Shown here piece by piece: positions 18,610 through 27,709 of a DNA stretch of 64,000 nt. The DNA comes from Streptomyces sp. TG1A-8 (GTDB taxonomy: Bacteria; Actinomycetota; Actinomycetes; Streptomycetales; Streptomycetaceae). The stretch is from the NCBI RefSeq assembly GCF_030499535.1, contig NZ_JASTLB010000001.1:5146001-5210000 (forward strand), given 5' to 3'. The notes below the pieces were generated by a model. It did not search any database, was not told where the DNA came from, and was given only the letters and a program-made list of their open reading frames with translations. The position numbers were made by a program, and so were the translations under genes. Each line of letters begins with the position of its first letter. Within the stretch, counting starts at the first letter, position 1.

Positions 18610-19821
18610 GTGACTGATCACCGGCGGGCGCGACGGACGCGGGGCGGACGGCGCACCGCGGTGGCGGGCCTCTGCCTGCTGCTCGTACCGCCCCTGTCCG
18701 GGTGCGGCGGGCCCACGGCGGCGGACCCGGCGAAGGCCCAGGTGCAACGGGTCCTCGACCGGCGGGCGGCCGCCCTGCTCCGGCACGACGCGGCGGCGTA
18801 CGGCGCGACCGGCACCCGCGCCGCCTACGTCCGGCTGCGCGCGCTGCCGCTGGCGGCCTGGGCCTACCGGGTCACCTCCGTGCACCGCGACGGCTCCGGC
18901 GCCACCGCCGACGCGGACCTGCGCTACCGCGTCGCCGGCTACGACACGGCCCCGGTCGGCGTCCGCCGCACCCTCACCCTGAGCCGCTCGGCCGACGGCG
19001 GGTGGTACGTCACCGCCGACGCGCCCGCGAAGGGGGCGGGGCAGCAGTTGTGGGACCAGGGCGCGGTGACCGTCGTGCGCGGGGCCCACAGCATCGTCCT
19101 CGGGACCGGGCGCGGCCCCGGCGAACTGCGCGGGTTCGGCCGGCTCGCCGACCGCGCGGTCCCGGCCGTCTCCGGCGCGTGGGGCACCGACTGGGCGCGC
19201 CGGGTCGTCGTCCTCGTCCCGCCGTCCCTGGACGGCATGGCGCGCCTGCTGGGCTCGCCGGCCTCCGACTACCGCGGCATCGCCGCGGTCACCACCGGCG
19301 AGGCGGGCGGCGCCGGCCGGGCGCCCGCGGACCGGGTGGTCGTCAACCCGGAGGCGTACGCGCTCCTCGGCGACGTCGGCAAGCAGGTCGTGCTCACCCA
19401 CGAGACGGCCCACGTGGCCACCCGCGCGCACACCACCGCCGCCACCCCGCTGTGGCTCTCCGAGGGCTACGCCGACTGGACCGGCTACCTCGCCACCGGC
19501 CGCGCGCCCGCCGCGGTCGCGCCGGAACTGGCCCGCGCGGTCCGGGACGGCCGGGTGCCGGCGGAACTGCCGGCCGACGGCGACTTCGGCTTCACCGGCG
19601 ACCCGGCCCGGCTCGCCCGGGCCTACGAGGGCGGCTGGCTGGCCTGCCGGATGATCGCCGACCGGTGGGGCGGGGCCCGCCTCGGCGCCTTCTACCGGGC
19701 CGTCGGCGCCCACGCGCAGCGGGCGGGCGCGGTCCGGGAGGCGCTGCACGAGGTGCTCGGCACCACTCCGCGGGAGTTCACCGCGCGGTGGCGCGCCTAC
19801 CTCCGCGCCCGGCTCGGCTGA
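18610..19821 (+). CDS. lipoprotein with metallopeptidase-like HExxH motif
   Basis: 403 residues. The lipobox LSGC with Cys32 predicts an exported lipoprotein. The middle carries a nuclear-transport-factor-like segment (about 40-150). The C-terminal half contains LTHETAHVATRAHT, with His264-Glu265 and His268, and a downstream EGYADW with Glu285: the arrangement of a gluzincin-type zinc peptidase. GTG start. TACGAT at 18598-18603 lies six bases before the GTG, so the transcript may be leaderless. Substrate unknown. Confidence 0.87.
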   Translation: MTDHRRARRTRGGRRTAVAGLCLLLVPPLSGCGGPTAADPAKAQVQRVLDRRAAALLRHDAAAYGATGTRAAYVRLRALPLAAWAYRVTSVHRDGSGATADADLRYRVAGYDTAPVGVRRTLTLSRSADGGWYVTADAPAKGAGQQLWDQGAVTVVRGAHSIVLGTGRGPGELRGFGRLADRAVPAVSGAWGTDWARRVVVLVPPSLDGMARLLGSPASDYRGIAAVTTGEAGGAGRAPADRVVVNPEAYALLGDVGKQVVLTHETAHVATRAHTTAATPLWLSEGYADWTGYLATGRAPAAVAPELARAVRDGRVPAELPADGDFGFTGDPARLARAYEGGWLACRMIADRWGGARLGAFYRAVGAHAQRAGAVREALHEVLGTTPREFTARWRAYLRARLG

Positions 19822-19830
19822 CCGGGCGCC

Positions 19831-21063
19831 TCAGGGGACCGGGGACCGCCCGGTGCGGGCCGGCCGCGGCGGGAAGGGGGCGGGCGGCCGGGGGACGGTG
19901 GAGCGCCACAGGGCGCGGGCCGCCAGGAGCGCGGCGGCGACGAGCAGCCCGTTGCGCACGAGCAGCAGCGTCACGCCGTACCCGTCGCTGGCCACCACGT
20001 GGGCGAAGCCGAGCGGGAACTCCAGGACAGTGACGAAGGACGCCAGCACCACCAGCACGGCGGGCGCGGTCATGCGGGTGGCGCGGAAGCACAGGCAGAC
20101 GGCGGCCAGGCCGACCAGCCAGACCAGGTACTGCGGGCTGATGACCCGGCTGGTGACCGTGAACAGCAGCACCGCCGTGAAGGCCGCCTCGGCCGGGGCG
20201 GGCGGCGTGAACCGGGTCGCCCGCAGCCGCCACAGGAGCAGCCAGCCGAACGCGGCCCCGGTCAGCGCCAGCGCGGCGGTGCTGACCAGGCCGACGTACG
20301 GGCCGAGGAACTCGATCGACCCGTAGTTCAGCAGCACCTGCCCCCGCCAGCCGAAGTGCCGGGCCGCGTGGAAGACCAGGGCGCCCAGTGACTCCACCTC
20401 GGTGCCCCGCTCCCGCTGGAAGGCGAGGAAGGCGAAGGCACCGGGCATGGACACCGCGAACAGTGCCGCGAGCCCGGCCGCGGTCACCGCGGCCGACGCC
20501 CACGCCCGGCGCCGGACGGCACCCACCAGCAGCAGCGCCGGCCACACCTTCAGCAGCGCCCCCAGGGCCGCCAGCGCGCCCATCGCCCGCGGGTGCTGGG
20601 CCCCCGCGAGCAGCGCCGCCACGGCCACCGCGGTCACCATCATGTCGTAGCGGGCGTACACCGTCGGGCCGAGCAGCGGCACGCCCGCCACCCACACCCA
20701 GGCACCGCGCGGGGACCGGTCCGCACGCCGGCCCGTGTACCACCCGAGCAGGACCAGCACGGCCAGGTCGGCGAGGAACGCCAGGACGTAGAAGGCGTGC
20801 GCGTACCCCAGGAAGGGCAGGGCGGCGGGGGAGAGGACCGCGAGCGCGGCGCCGGGCGGGTACTGCCAGGTCACGTCGTCCAGCGGGAACGTCCCCGTGC
20901 GCAGCACCTCGTACCAGCCCCGGTAGGTCACCGACACGTCCGTGGTGACGTCCGGGCCGGGGAAGACGTACACCCGGAACACGAACAGCAGCAGCACCAG
21001 CCGGGTGACGGCCCAGGTGGCCGGCAGCCACGCCGCCCGGCGCCCGGCGCCCGTCGTCTCCAC
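19831..21063 (-). CDS. GT87-type polyprenyl-phosphate mannosyltransferase-like membrane protein
   Basis: 410 residues with about ten membrane helices. GT-C style first loop with acidic residues (PGPDVTTDVSVTYRGWYEVL and WQYPPGAALAVLSPAALPFLGY) and SRVISPQYLVWLVGLAAV near the C-terminus match the DUF2029/GT87 family. The mycobacterial neighbour Rv2181, an alpha-1,2-mannosyltransferase, belongs to the same family and locus. GTG at 21063 with GGGGGA upstream. Divergent from the PimB-like gene, so both probably act on mannosylated lipids or glycans. The precise acceptor is not known. Confidence 0.87.
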   Translation of the reverse strand: METTGAGRRAAWLPATWAVTRLVLLLFVFRVYVFPGPDVTTDVSVTYRGWYEVLRTGTFPLDDVTWQYPPGAALAVLSPAALPFLGYAHAFYVLAFLADLAVLVLLGWYTGRRADRSPRGAWVWVAGVPLLGPTVYARYDMMVTAVAVAALLAGAQHPRAMGALAALGALLKVWPALLLVGAVRRRAWASAAVTAAGLAALFAVSMPGAFAFLAFQRERGTEVESLGALVFHAARHFGWRGQVLLNYGSIEFLGPYVGLVSTAALALTGAAFGWLLLWRLRATRFTPPAPAEAAFTAVLLFTVTSRVISPQYLVWLVGLAAVCLCFRATRMTAPAVLVVLASFVTVLEFPLGFAHVVASDGYGVTLLLVRNGLLVAAALLAARALWRSTVPRPPAPFPPRPARTGRSPVP

Positions 21064-21181
21064 CTGGTCCCCCTGCCGTTCGATTCCCGCGTCGAGACCC
21101 CCATGATGTCCTGCCCGGCCGTGCGCCCGCCACGGGCCCGGCCCCGCCGGACGGCCCGGACCCCGTTCGGTAGGGTCGGCG

Positions 21182-22327
21182 GTGATGCACAAGACCCTGA
21201 TCGTCACCAACGACTTCCCGCCCCGGCCGGGCGGCATCCAGGCCTTCCTGCACAACATGGCGCTCCGGCTGGACCCCGGCCGGGTCGTCGTCTACGCCTC
21301 CACCTGGAAGCGCGGCCGGGAGGGTGCCGGGGCCACGGCCGCCTTCGACGCCGAGCAGCCCTTCACCGTCGTCCGCGACCGCACGACGATGCTGCTGCCC
21401 ACCCCCGCGGCGACCCGGCGGGCCGCCGGGCTGCTGCGCGAGCACGGCTGCACCTCGGTGTGGTTCGGCGCGGCCGCGCCGCTCGGCCTGATGGCGCCCG
21501 CGCTCCGCAGGGCGGGCGCCGAGCGGCTGGTGGCCACCACCCACGGGCACGAGGCCGGCTGGGCCCAGCTGCCCGCCGCCCGCGGGCTGCTGCGCCGCGT
21601 CGGGGAGTCCACGGACACCCTCACCTACCTCGGCGAGTACACCCGCTCCCGGATCGCCGCCGCCCTGACCCCCGAGGCGGCCCGCCGGATGGTGCAGCTG
21701 CCGCCCGGTGTCGACGAGAAGACCTTCCACCCGGACTCCGGCGGCGACGAGGTGCGCGCCCGGCTCGGGCTCACCGGGCGGCCGGTCGTGGTCTGCGTCT
21801 CCCGGCTGGTGCCGCGCAAGGGCCAGGACACGCTCATCCGGGCTCTGCCCCGCGTCCTCGCCGCCGAACCGGACACGGTCCTGCTCGTCGTCGGCGGCGG
21901 CCCCTACGAGCGGGACCTGCGCCGCCTGGCCCGGGAGACCGGGGTCGAGGCCTCCGTGCGCTTCACCGGTGCCGTGCCCTGGTCCGAGCTGCCCGCGCAC
22001 TACGGCGCCGGCGACGTCTTCGCCATGCCGTGCCGCACCCGGCGCGGCGGCCTGGACGTCGAGGGCCTCGGGATCGTCTACCTGGAGGCCTCCGCCACCG
22101 GCCTGCCCGTCGTCGCCGGCGACTCGGGCGGCGCGCCCGACGCGGTCCTGGACGGCGAGACCGGCTGGGTCGTGCGCGGCGGCCGTGCCGAGGAGGCCGC
22201 CGACCGCATCGTCGTCCTCCTCCGGGACCCGGAGCTGCGGCGCCGCATGGGCGAGCGGGGACGGCGCTGGGTCGAGGAGAAGTGGCGCTGGGACCTCCTC
22301 GCCCAGAAGCTGACGGCACTGCTGTGA
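21182..22327 (+). CDS. pimB: GT4 glycosyltransferase, PimB-like phosphatidylinositol mannosyltransferase
   Basis: 381 residues with a two-Rossmann GT-B fold. The N-terminus has TNDFPPRPGGIQAFLHNMA. The donor site is shown by CVSRLVPRKGQD, the segment FAMPCRTRRGGLDVEGLGIVYLEA and TGLPVVAGDSGGAPDAV, closely resembling corynebacterial and mycobacterial PimB'. It would add the second mannose to PIM1 using GDP-mannose at the cytosolic face of the membrane. GTG at 21182 (ATG at 21185); TAGGGT at 21171-21176 leaves five to eight bases, pointing to a leaderless mRNA. FadD15-like and GT87 neighbours match the mycobacterial order. Confidence 0.88.
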   Translation: MMHKTLIVTNDFPPRPGGIQAFLHNMALRLDPGRVVVYASTWKRGREGAGATAAFDAEQPFTVVRDRTTMLLPTPAATRRAAGLLREHGCTSVWFGAAAPLGLMAPALRRAGAERLVATTHGHEAGWAQLPAARGLLRRVGESTDTLTYLGEYTRSRIAAALTPEAARRMVQLPPGVDEKTFHPDSGGDEVRARLGLTGRPVVVCVSRLVPRKGQDTLIRALPRVLAAEPDTVLLVVGGGPYERDLRRLARETGVEASVRFTGAVPWSELPAHYGAGDVFAMPCRTRRGGLDVEGLGIVYLEASATGLPVVAGDSGGAPDAVLDGETGWVVRGGRAEEAADRIVVLLRDPELRRRMGERGRRWVEEKWRWDLLAQKLTALL

Positions 22328-22406
22328 GCCCGCACCGCGGCGGCGCGGCACCGGTCCGCGCCCGGCCGGGGCCCGCGCCCGGGCGCTCCGTCACGCGGGC
22401 GGGCGG

Positions 22407-24203
22407 CTACTTCGCGTAGAGCGCCTCGATCTCGTCCGCGTAGTCCTTCGCCACCACGTTCCGCTTGAGCTTCAGCGACGGGGTGAGGTGGCCCGACTCC
22501 TCCGTGAACTGGTCGGACAGGACGCGGAACTTGCGCACCGACTCCGCCTTCGACACCGCGGCGTTGCCGTCGTCCACGGCCGCCTGGATCGCCGCGCACA
22601 GGTCCGGGTCCTCGCGCAGCGACGCCGCGGTGGAGCCCGCCGGCTTGCCGTGCTCGGCGGCCCAGCGGCCCAGGAACTCGTCGTCCAGGGTCACCAGCGC
22701 GCCCACGAACGGCCGCCCGTCGCCCACCACCATGCACTCGGCGACCAGCGCGTGCGCCCGGATCCGGTCCTCGATGACCGCCGGGGCCACGTTCTTGCCG
22801 CCGGCGGTGACGATGATCTCCTTCTTGCGGCCGGTGATCCGGAGGTAGCCGTCCTCGTCCAGGGTGCCGAGGTCACCGGTGTGGAACCAGCCGTCGGCCA
22901 GCGCCTCGGCGGTCGCGGCCGGGTTGTTCCAGTACTCCTTGAACAGGTGCTCGCCGTGCAGCAGCACCTCGCCGTCGTCCGCTATCCGGATCACCGAGCC
23001 GGGCAGCGGCTGGCCGACCGTGCCGATCTTCTGCCGGTCCCAGGGGTTGAACGCGGTCGCCGCACAGGACTCGGTCAGACCGTAGCCCTCCAGCACCGTG
23101 AAGCCGATGCCCCGGAAGAAGTGGCCCAGCCGCTCGCCCAGCGGGGCGCCGCCGGAGATGGCGTACTCGCCCCGCCCGCCGAGCACCGCGCGCAGCTTGC
23201 CGTAGACCAGCCGGTCGAAGACCCGGTGCTTGATCCGCAGGCCCAGCGACGGGCCCGACGGGGTGTCCAGCGCCTTGCTGTAGGCGATCGCGGTGTCCGC
23301 CGCCCTGTCGAAGACCGCGCCCTTGCCGTCCGCCTGCGCCTTGGCCCGGGCCGCGTTGTAGACCTTCTCGAAGACGCGCGGGACGCCGAGGACCAGCGTC
23401 GGCCGGAAGGCGGCGAGCTCGTCGGTGAGGTGCTTGATGTCCGGGACGCAGCCCAGCTTGATCGGCGCCATCATCGGTGCGATCTGCACGAGGCGGCCGA
23501 AGACGTGCGCGAGTGGCAGGAAGAGCAGGACGGAGCACTCGCCCGTGCGGAACAGCGGGCGCAGCCGCTCGACGATGTTGCCGCACTCGGCGAAGAAGCT
23601 GCGGTGGGTCAGCACGCAGCCCTTGGGGCGGCCGGTCGTCCCGCTCGTGTACACGATGGTCGCCGGGTCGTCCGCCCGGGCGAGCGAGCCGCGCTCCTCC
23701 ACGGTCGCGTCGGCCACGTCCTGCCCGAGCCGGCCCAGTTCCTCCATGCCGCCGGCCTCGATCTGCCACACGTGCTTGAGGGCGGGCAGCGACTCGCGCA
23801 CCGCGTCCACCGCGGCCGCGTGGGCGTCCAGTTCCACGACGCAGGCGGTCGCGCCCGAGTCCGACAGGATCCACCCGACCTGCTCGGGCGAGCTGGTCTC
23901 GTACACCGGCACGGTCACCGCGCCCGCGCTCCAGATCGCGAAGTCCAGCAGCGTCCACTCGTAGCGCGTGCGCGACATCAGGCCGACCCGGTCGCCCGGC
24001 TGCACCCCGGCGGCGACGAGGCCCTTGGCCGCGGTGTGCACCTCGGCCAGGAACTCCCGGGCCGTGACGTCCTGCCAGGCGCCGTCCACCTTGCGGGCGA
24101 CGACCGCGACGTCGGGGTGCTGCGCGGCGTTTCTGCGGACGATGTCGGTCAGGTTGCCGTCCGCAGGGACCTCGTACAAAGCCGGAAGGCTGAACTCGCG
24201 CAA
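22407..24203 (-). CDS. long-chain acyl-CoA synthetase (FadD15-like)
   Basis: 598-residue ANL-superfamily enzyme that activates fatty acids to acyl-CoA through an acyl-adenylate. The AMP-binding P-loop YTSGTTGRPKGC, the A5 motif GYGLTESCA, the A7 motif WFHTGDLG and DEDGYLRITGRKKEIIV are intact, and a C-terminal Lys is present (SLKLKRNVV). The start is TTG at 24203, supported by GAGGAG eight bases upstream. It is convergent with the PimB-like gene, as expected from the fadD15-pimB' synteny in mycobacteria. Confidence 0.93.
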   Translation of the reverse strand: MREFSLPALYEVPADGNLTDIVRRNAAQHPDVAVVARKVDGAWQDVTAREFLAEVHTAAKGLVAAGVQPGDRVGLMSRTRYEWTLLDFAIWSAGAVTVPVYETSSPEQVGWILSDSGATACVVELDAHAAAVDAVRESLPALKHVWQIEAGGMEELGRLGQDVADATVEERGSLARADDPATIVYTSGTTGRPKGCVLTHRSFFAECGNIVERLRPLFRTGECSVLLFLPLAHVFGRLVQIAPMMAPIKLGCVPDIKHLTDELAAFRPTLVLGVPRVFEKVYNAARAKAQADGKGAVFDRAADTAIAYSKALDTPSGPSLGLRIKHRVFDRLVYGKLRAVLGGRGEYAISGGAPLGERLGHFFRGIGFTVLEGYGLTESCAATAFNPWDRQKIGTVGQPLPGSVIRIADDGEVLLHGEHLFKEYWNNPAATAEALADGWFHTGDLGTLDEDGYLRITGRKKEIIVTAGGKNVAPAVIEDRIRAHALVAECMVVGDGRPFVGALVTLDDEFLGRWAAEHGKPAGSTAASLREDPDLCAAIQAAVDDGNAAVSKAESVRKFRVLSDQFTEESGHLTPSLKLKRNVVAKDYADEIEALYAK

Positions 24204-24500
24204 AACTGCTGCTCCTCATAGGGCGCCGGCGCCACGACACTGTGTGATGCGACGGTGCGGTCCAAGGCTCGGGCGAGTGCTCGGGGATCCACCTGCTGGA
24301 ATCCAGAGCACGACTGGACTGCCCGGACGTTACCCGCCGGTATGGCTTCTACGACAGGGGGTCCCGGCGAGATGTTCGCTGCGTCACACAGGCCGGCGTT
24401 CCTTCGCGCACAGTAGTCCACGGCCCCGCCGACCGGCGAGTAGCCGCAGGTTGGACCGCCACTGTTCACGGCGGCCGGGCCCGTCCTACCCTTGATCGTC
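24204..24500. other. intergenic region between divergent fadD-like and phosphoesterase genes
   Basis: 297 bases with no supported gene. At its right end TTCACG (24465-24470), a 16-base spacer and TACCCT (24487-24492) form a likely promoter that would start transcription at the ATG of the phosphoesterase. I see no repeat or RNA motif. Confidence 0.5.
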
Positions 24501-25298
24501 ATGGCGCCCACATCCACCGGCAAGCGAAGCACGCGCGTCCACGTGGTCAGCGACGTGCACGGCAACGCCCGCGACCTGGCGCGGGCCGGGGAGGGGGCCG
24601 ACGCGCTGATCTGCCTCGGCGACCTGGTCCTCTTCCTCGACTACGCCGACCACGCGCGCGGCATCTTCCCCGACCTGTTCGGCAAGGAGAACGCCGACCG
24701 CATCGTCGAACTGCGCACCGCCCGCCGCTTCGAGGAGGCCCGCGCCTTCGGCTCCCGGCTGTGGGCCGGCCTCGGCGCCGACCCGGCCACCGCCATCGAG
24801 GGCGCGGTGCGCAGGCAGTACGCCGAGCTGTTCGCCGCCTTCCCGGCACCGACGTACGCCACCTACGGCAACGTCGACATGCCGCCCCTGTGGCGGGAGT
24901 ACGCCCGCCCGGGCACCACCGTCCTGGACGGCGAGCGGGTGGAGATCGGCGGCTGGACCTTCGGCTTCGTCGGCGGCGGCCTGCGCACGCCGATGCGGAC
25001 GCCGTACGAGATCGACGACGAGGAGTACGCGGCGAAGATCGAGGCGGTCGGCGAGGTCGACGTCCTGTGCACGCACATCCCGCCGGAGGTGCCCGAACTG
25101 GTCTACGACACCGTGGCGCGCCGCTTCGAGCGGGGCAGCGGGGCGCTGCTCGACGCGATCCGCCGCACCCGCCCCCGGTACGCCCTCTTCGGCCACGTCC
25201 ACCAGCCGCTGGCGCGCCGGATGCGGATCGGCGCGACCGAGTGCGTGAACGTGGGGCACTTCGCCGGGACCGGCAGGCCGTTCGCGCTGGAATGGTGA
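24501..25298 (+). CDS. calcineurin-like metallophosphoesterase
   Basis: 265 residues. All five phosphoesterase blocks are present: VSDVHGN (metal Asp, His), CLGDLVLF, YGNVD, CTHIPPE and GHVHQP. Two metals would be bound by these His/Asp residues. Substrate unknown. ATG at 24501 follows a -10 hexamer by eight bases, so the mRNA is probably leaderless; an in-frame TTG at 24492 is unlikely. Confidence 0.9.
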   Translation: MAPTSTGKRSTRVHVVSDVHGNARDLARAGEGADALICLGDLVLFLDYADHARGIFPDLFGKENADRIVELRTARRFEEARAFGSRLWAGLGADPATAIEGAVRRQYAELFAAFPAPTYATYGNVDMPPLWREYARPGTTVLDGERVEIGGWTFGFVGGGLRTPMRTPYEIDDEEYAAKIEAVGEVDVLCTHIPPEVPELVYDTVARRFERGSGALLDAIRRTRPRYALFGHVHQPLARRMRIGATECVNVGHFAGTGRPFALEW

Positions 25299-25426
25299 CG
25301 CGGTGCCGCGGCGGGCGGGATGAAGGCGGCAGGTCGGCGGCGCGGTAGCCTTCACGCTGCACACACGTGCGCACCCGGTGCGCACGCAGACCTGTCCACC
25401 GGTCCGCACCTGGAGGAGCCACGGCG

Positions 25427-25870
25427 ATGGCGGAACACACCAGTTCGAGCATCACGATCGAGGCCGCTCCGGCCGACGTCATGGCGGTGATCGCCGACTT
25501 CGCCCGCTACCCGGACTGGACCGGCGAGGTGAAGGAGGCGGAGGTCCTCGCGGCCGACGAACGGGGCCGCGCCGAGCAGGTCCGCCTGGTCATGGACGCC
25601 GGCGCCATCAAGGACGACCAGACCCTGGCCTACACCTGGACCGGCGACCACGAGGTCTCCTGGACCCTGGTGAAGTCCCAGATGCTCCGCTCCCTGGACG
25701 GCTCCTACCTCCTCAGGCCGGCCGGCGGGGGCGCCACCGAGGTGACCTACCGGCTCACGGTGGACGTCAAGATCCCGATGCTCGGCATGATCAAGCGCAA
25801 GGCGGAGAAGGTCATCATCGACCGCGCGCTGGCGGGCCTGAAGAAGCGCGTGGAGTCCGGGGAGAAGTAG
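25427..25870 (+). CDS. SRPBCC (polyketide cyclase/START-like) family protein
   Basis: 147-residue helix-grip domain: SSITIEAAPADVMAVIADFARYPDWTGEVKEAEVL is the typical N-terminal strand-helix, and KRKAEKVIIDRALAGLKKRVES is the long C-terminal helix. Binds an unknown small hydrophobic ligand. ATG at 25427 with GGAGGAG upstream. The ortholog in M. tuberculosis is Rv2185c, also next to the ArsA-like ATPase gene. Confidence 0.9.
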   Translation: MAEHTSSSITIEAAPADVMAVIADFARYPDWTGEVKEAEVLAADERGRAEQVRLVMDAGAIKDDQTLAYTWTGDHEVSWTLVKSQMLRSLDGSYLLRPAGGGATEVTYRLTVDVKIPMLGMIKRKAEKVIIDRALAGLKKRVESGEK

Positions 25871-25911
25871 GAGCCGCCGGGGAGCGGTACCCGGAGGTAG
25901 CGTTCACCCTC

Positions 25912-27081
25912 ATGCGCACCCTCCTGATCACGGGCCCCGGCGGCAGCGGGCGTACCACCGTGGCCGCCGCCACCGCGTTCGAGGCCGCCCGCGGGGGCGT
26001 CCGCACCCTCGTCCTCGGCGCCGACCGCACGGACACGCTCGGCAGGGCCCTGGGATCCGCGACGGGACCGGTCCCCACCGAGGTCGCCGAGCACCTCACC
26101 GCCTGGCGGCCCGACGCCACCGAACGCTTCCGGCAGGACCTCACCGCCTTCCAGGCCCGCGCCGCCGGCGTCCTCGACCTCCTCGGCGCCACGCGCCTGG
26201 ACGCCGAGGAGGCCACCCCGCTGCCCGGTGCCGAGGAACTGTCCCTCCTGCGTGCCCTGCGGGACGCCGCCCTCTCCGGGCGCCACGACCTCCTCGTCGT
26301 CGACCTCCCGCCCCTCGCGCAGGCCCTCGCCCTGCTCGCCCTGCCCGGGGAACTGCGCCGCTACCTGAGCCGCCTGCTCCCGCCCGAGCGGCAGGCGGCC
26401 CGGGCCCTGCGTCCCGTCCTCGGCCGCCTGGCCGGCGTCCCCATGCCCGCCGAGTGGCTGTACGAGACGGCGGCCCGCTGGGACGCCGGCCTGGCCGCCG
26501 TGGAAGCGGTCCTCGCCGACCGGCACACCGCCGTGCGCCTCGTCGCCGAACCCGGCCCGGCCGGCGCCGACGCCGTGCGCACCGCCGCCCTCGGCCTCGC
26601 CCTGCGCGGCCTGCGCACCGAGGCCCTGATCGCCAACCGGGTCCTGCCCGACACCGCCCCGGACACCTGGCTCGCCGGACTCCTCGCCCAGCAGCGCAAG
26701 GCGCTCGCCGAGTGGCAGCCGCACGGCGTCCGCCCCGTGCCCCACCTCGGCCGCGACCCGCACGGCACCGACGACCTCGCCGCCCTCGCCGTGCCCGGCG
26801 CCGGATCCGCGCCCGCCCCGGTCCGGTGGCCCGTCACCGACCGGCTCGCCGAGGACGGCGTCCTGGTCTGGCACATCCCGCTGCCCGGCGCCGTGCGCGA
26901 GGAGCTGGACCTGATCCGGCGCGGCGACGAACTCGTCATCACCGCCGGTCCGTTCCGCCGGATCGTCCCCCTCCCCGGTGCCCTGCGCCGCTGCACCGTC
27001 GCCGGCGCCGCCCTGCGGGAGGCCGAACTGCGCATCCGCTTCGCCCCCGACCCGCGGCTGTGGCCGGGCACCGGGGGATGA
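25912..27081 (+). CDS. ArsA/GET3-like P-loop ATPase
   Basis: 389 residues. N-terminal deviant Walker A motif GPGGSGRTT (residues 8-16; classical ArsA has GKGGVGKTT, so the signature Lys is missing), a switch-like LLVVDLPPLAQAL and a C-terminal domain with a small beta-sandwich (VLVWHIPLPG, LVITAGPFRRIVPLP) typical of bacterial ArsA-like proteins such as Rv2184c. Not an arsenite pump here, since no ars genes are near. ATG at 25912, 42 bases after the SRPBCC gene, GGAGG about 14 bases upstream. Function unknown. Confidence 0.85.
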   Translation: MRTLLITGPGGSGRTTVAAATAFEAARGGVRTLVLGADRTDTLGRALGSATGPVPTEVAEHLTAWRPDATERFRQDLTAFQARAAGVLDLLGATRLDAEEATPLPGAEELSLLRALRDAALSGRHDLLVVDLPPLAQALALLALPGELRRYLSRLLPPERQAARALRPVLGRLAGVPMPAEWLYETAARWDAGLAAVEAVLADRHTAVRLVAEPGPAGADAVRTAALGLALRGLRTEALIANRVLPDTAPDTWLAGLLAQQRKALAEWQPHGVRPVPHLGRDPHGTDDLAALAVPGAGSAPAPVRWPVTDRLAEDGVLVWHIPLPGAVREELDLIRRGDELVITAGPFRRIVPLPGALRRCTVAGAALREAELRIRFAPDPRLWPGTGG

Positions 27082-27138
27082 ACCGGTCATCCCGGTTCGG
27101 GTAACGTCTGAGGGGCGAACCGTAGTCAGGAGTCCGCC

Positions 27139-27642
27139 ATGAGCGAAGAGCGCCCCGCACCCGACCCCTTCGAGGACGCCGGACGAGAGCGGGCGACCGA
27201 CGCCGACGCCTGGGCCACGGCCTGCGCCGAGGACCTCGACGCCGAGAAGGCCCGCCGCCGCGCCGAGCAGGGCCCGCCCCCGGGCTCCGCCGCCGAGGAA
27301 CTGAGGAAACTGGTGGACACGGTGGCCGACCGGCTGTCCGGCCTGCGCTCCCCGCTCCTCGGCGCCGTCGCCGGACCCGCCGCCCAGCAGGCCGTGCGCC
27401 AGGCCGTCCAGCAGGCGAAGGCCGCCGTGGAGCCCGTCGTGGAGCGCAACCCGGAGGTCTTCGGCCACCTCGCCGCCGCCGGCACCGAGCTGCTGGCCGC
27501 CTACCGCCTGGCCGTCCGGGCCCAGGAGCGCCGCTGGACCGCCGGCGCGGCCGGCCCGGCGGACGCCGGCACCGGCGGGGGGAGCGACGACCGCGACCGC
27601 GGTGAGGGAACCGGTCCGGGAGAACGCATCGACCTGGACTGA
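27139..27642 (+). CDS. SCO2127-like hydrophilic protein
   Basis: 167 residues, highly charged, no membrane segment. A conserved core (about 48-125) of amphipathic helices (AAEELRKLVDTVADRLSGLRSPLL, then AQQAVRQAVQQAKAAVEPVVERNPEVFGHLAAAG) is flanked by disordered acidic ends. By synteny it is the ortholog of S. coelicolor SCO2127, which published work links to glucose uptake, glucokinase activity and carbon repression; that function is carried over by inference. ATG at 27139 with AGGAG upstream; glkA follows 67 bases later. Confidence 0.82.
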   Translation: MSEERPAPDPFEDAGRERATDADAWATACAEDLDAEKARRRAEQGPPPGSAAEELRKLVDTVADRLSGLRSPLLGAVAGPAAQQAVRQAVQQAKAAVEPVVERNPEVFGHLAAAGTELLAAYRLAVRAQERRWTAGAAGPADAGTGGGSDDRDRGEGTGPGERIDLD

Positions 27643-27709
27643 AGCCCTTTGACGGCGGGGCCTCGGGTACGGTTGGCCGTAGCGGGGCTCGACCGAAACT
27701 GAGGGATTC

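Noticed and set aside
19778..22351. 857-codon open frame on the minus strand
   Set aside because: Overlaps the GT87 gene in a different frame and the PimB-like gene in antisense; both real genes show conserved motifs.
25912..27081. arsenite efflux ATPase (ArsA)
   Set aside because: The fold is ArsA-like, but the signature lysine of the P-loop is missing and no arsenic resistance genes are nearby.
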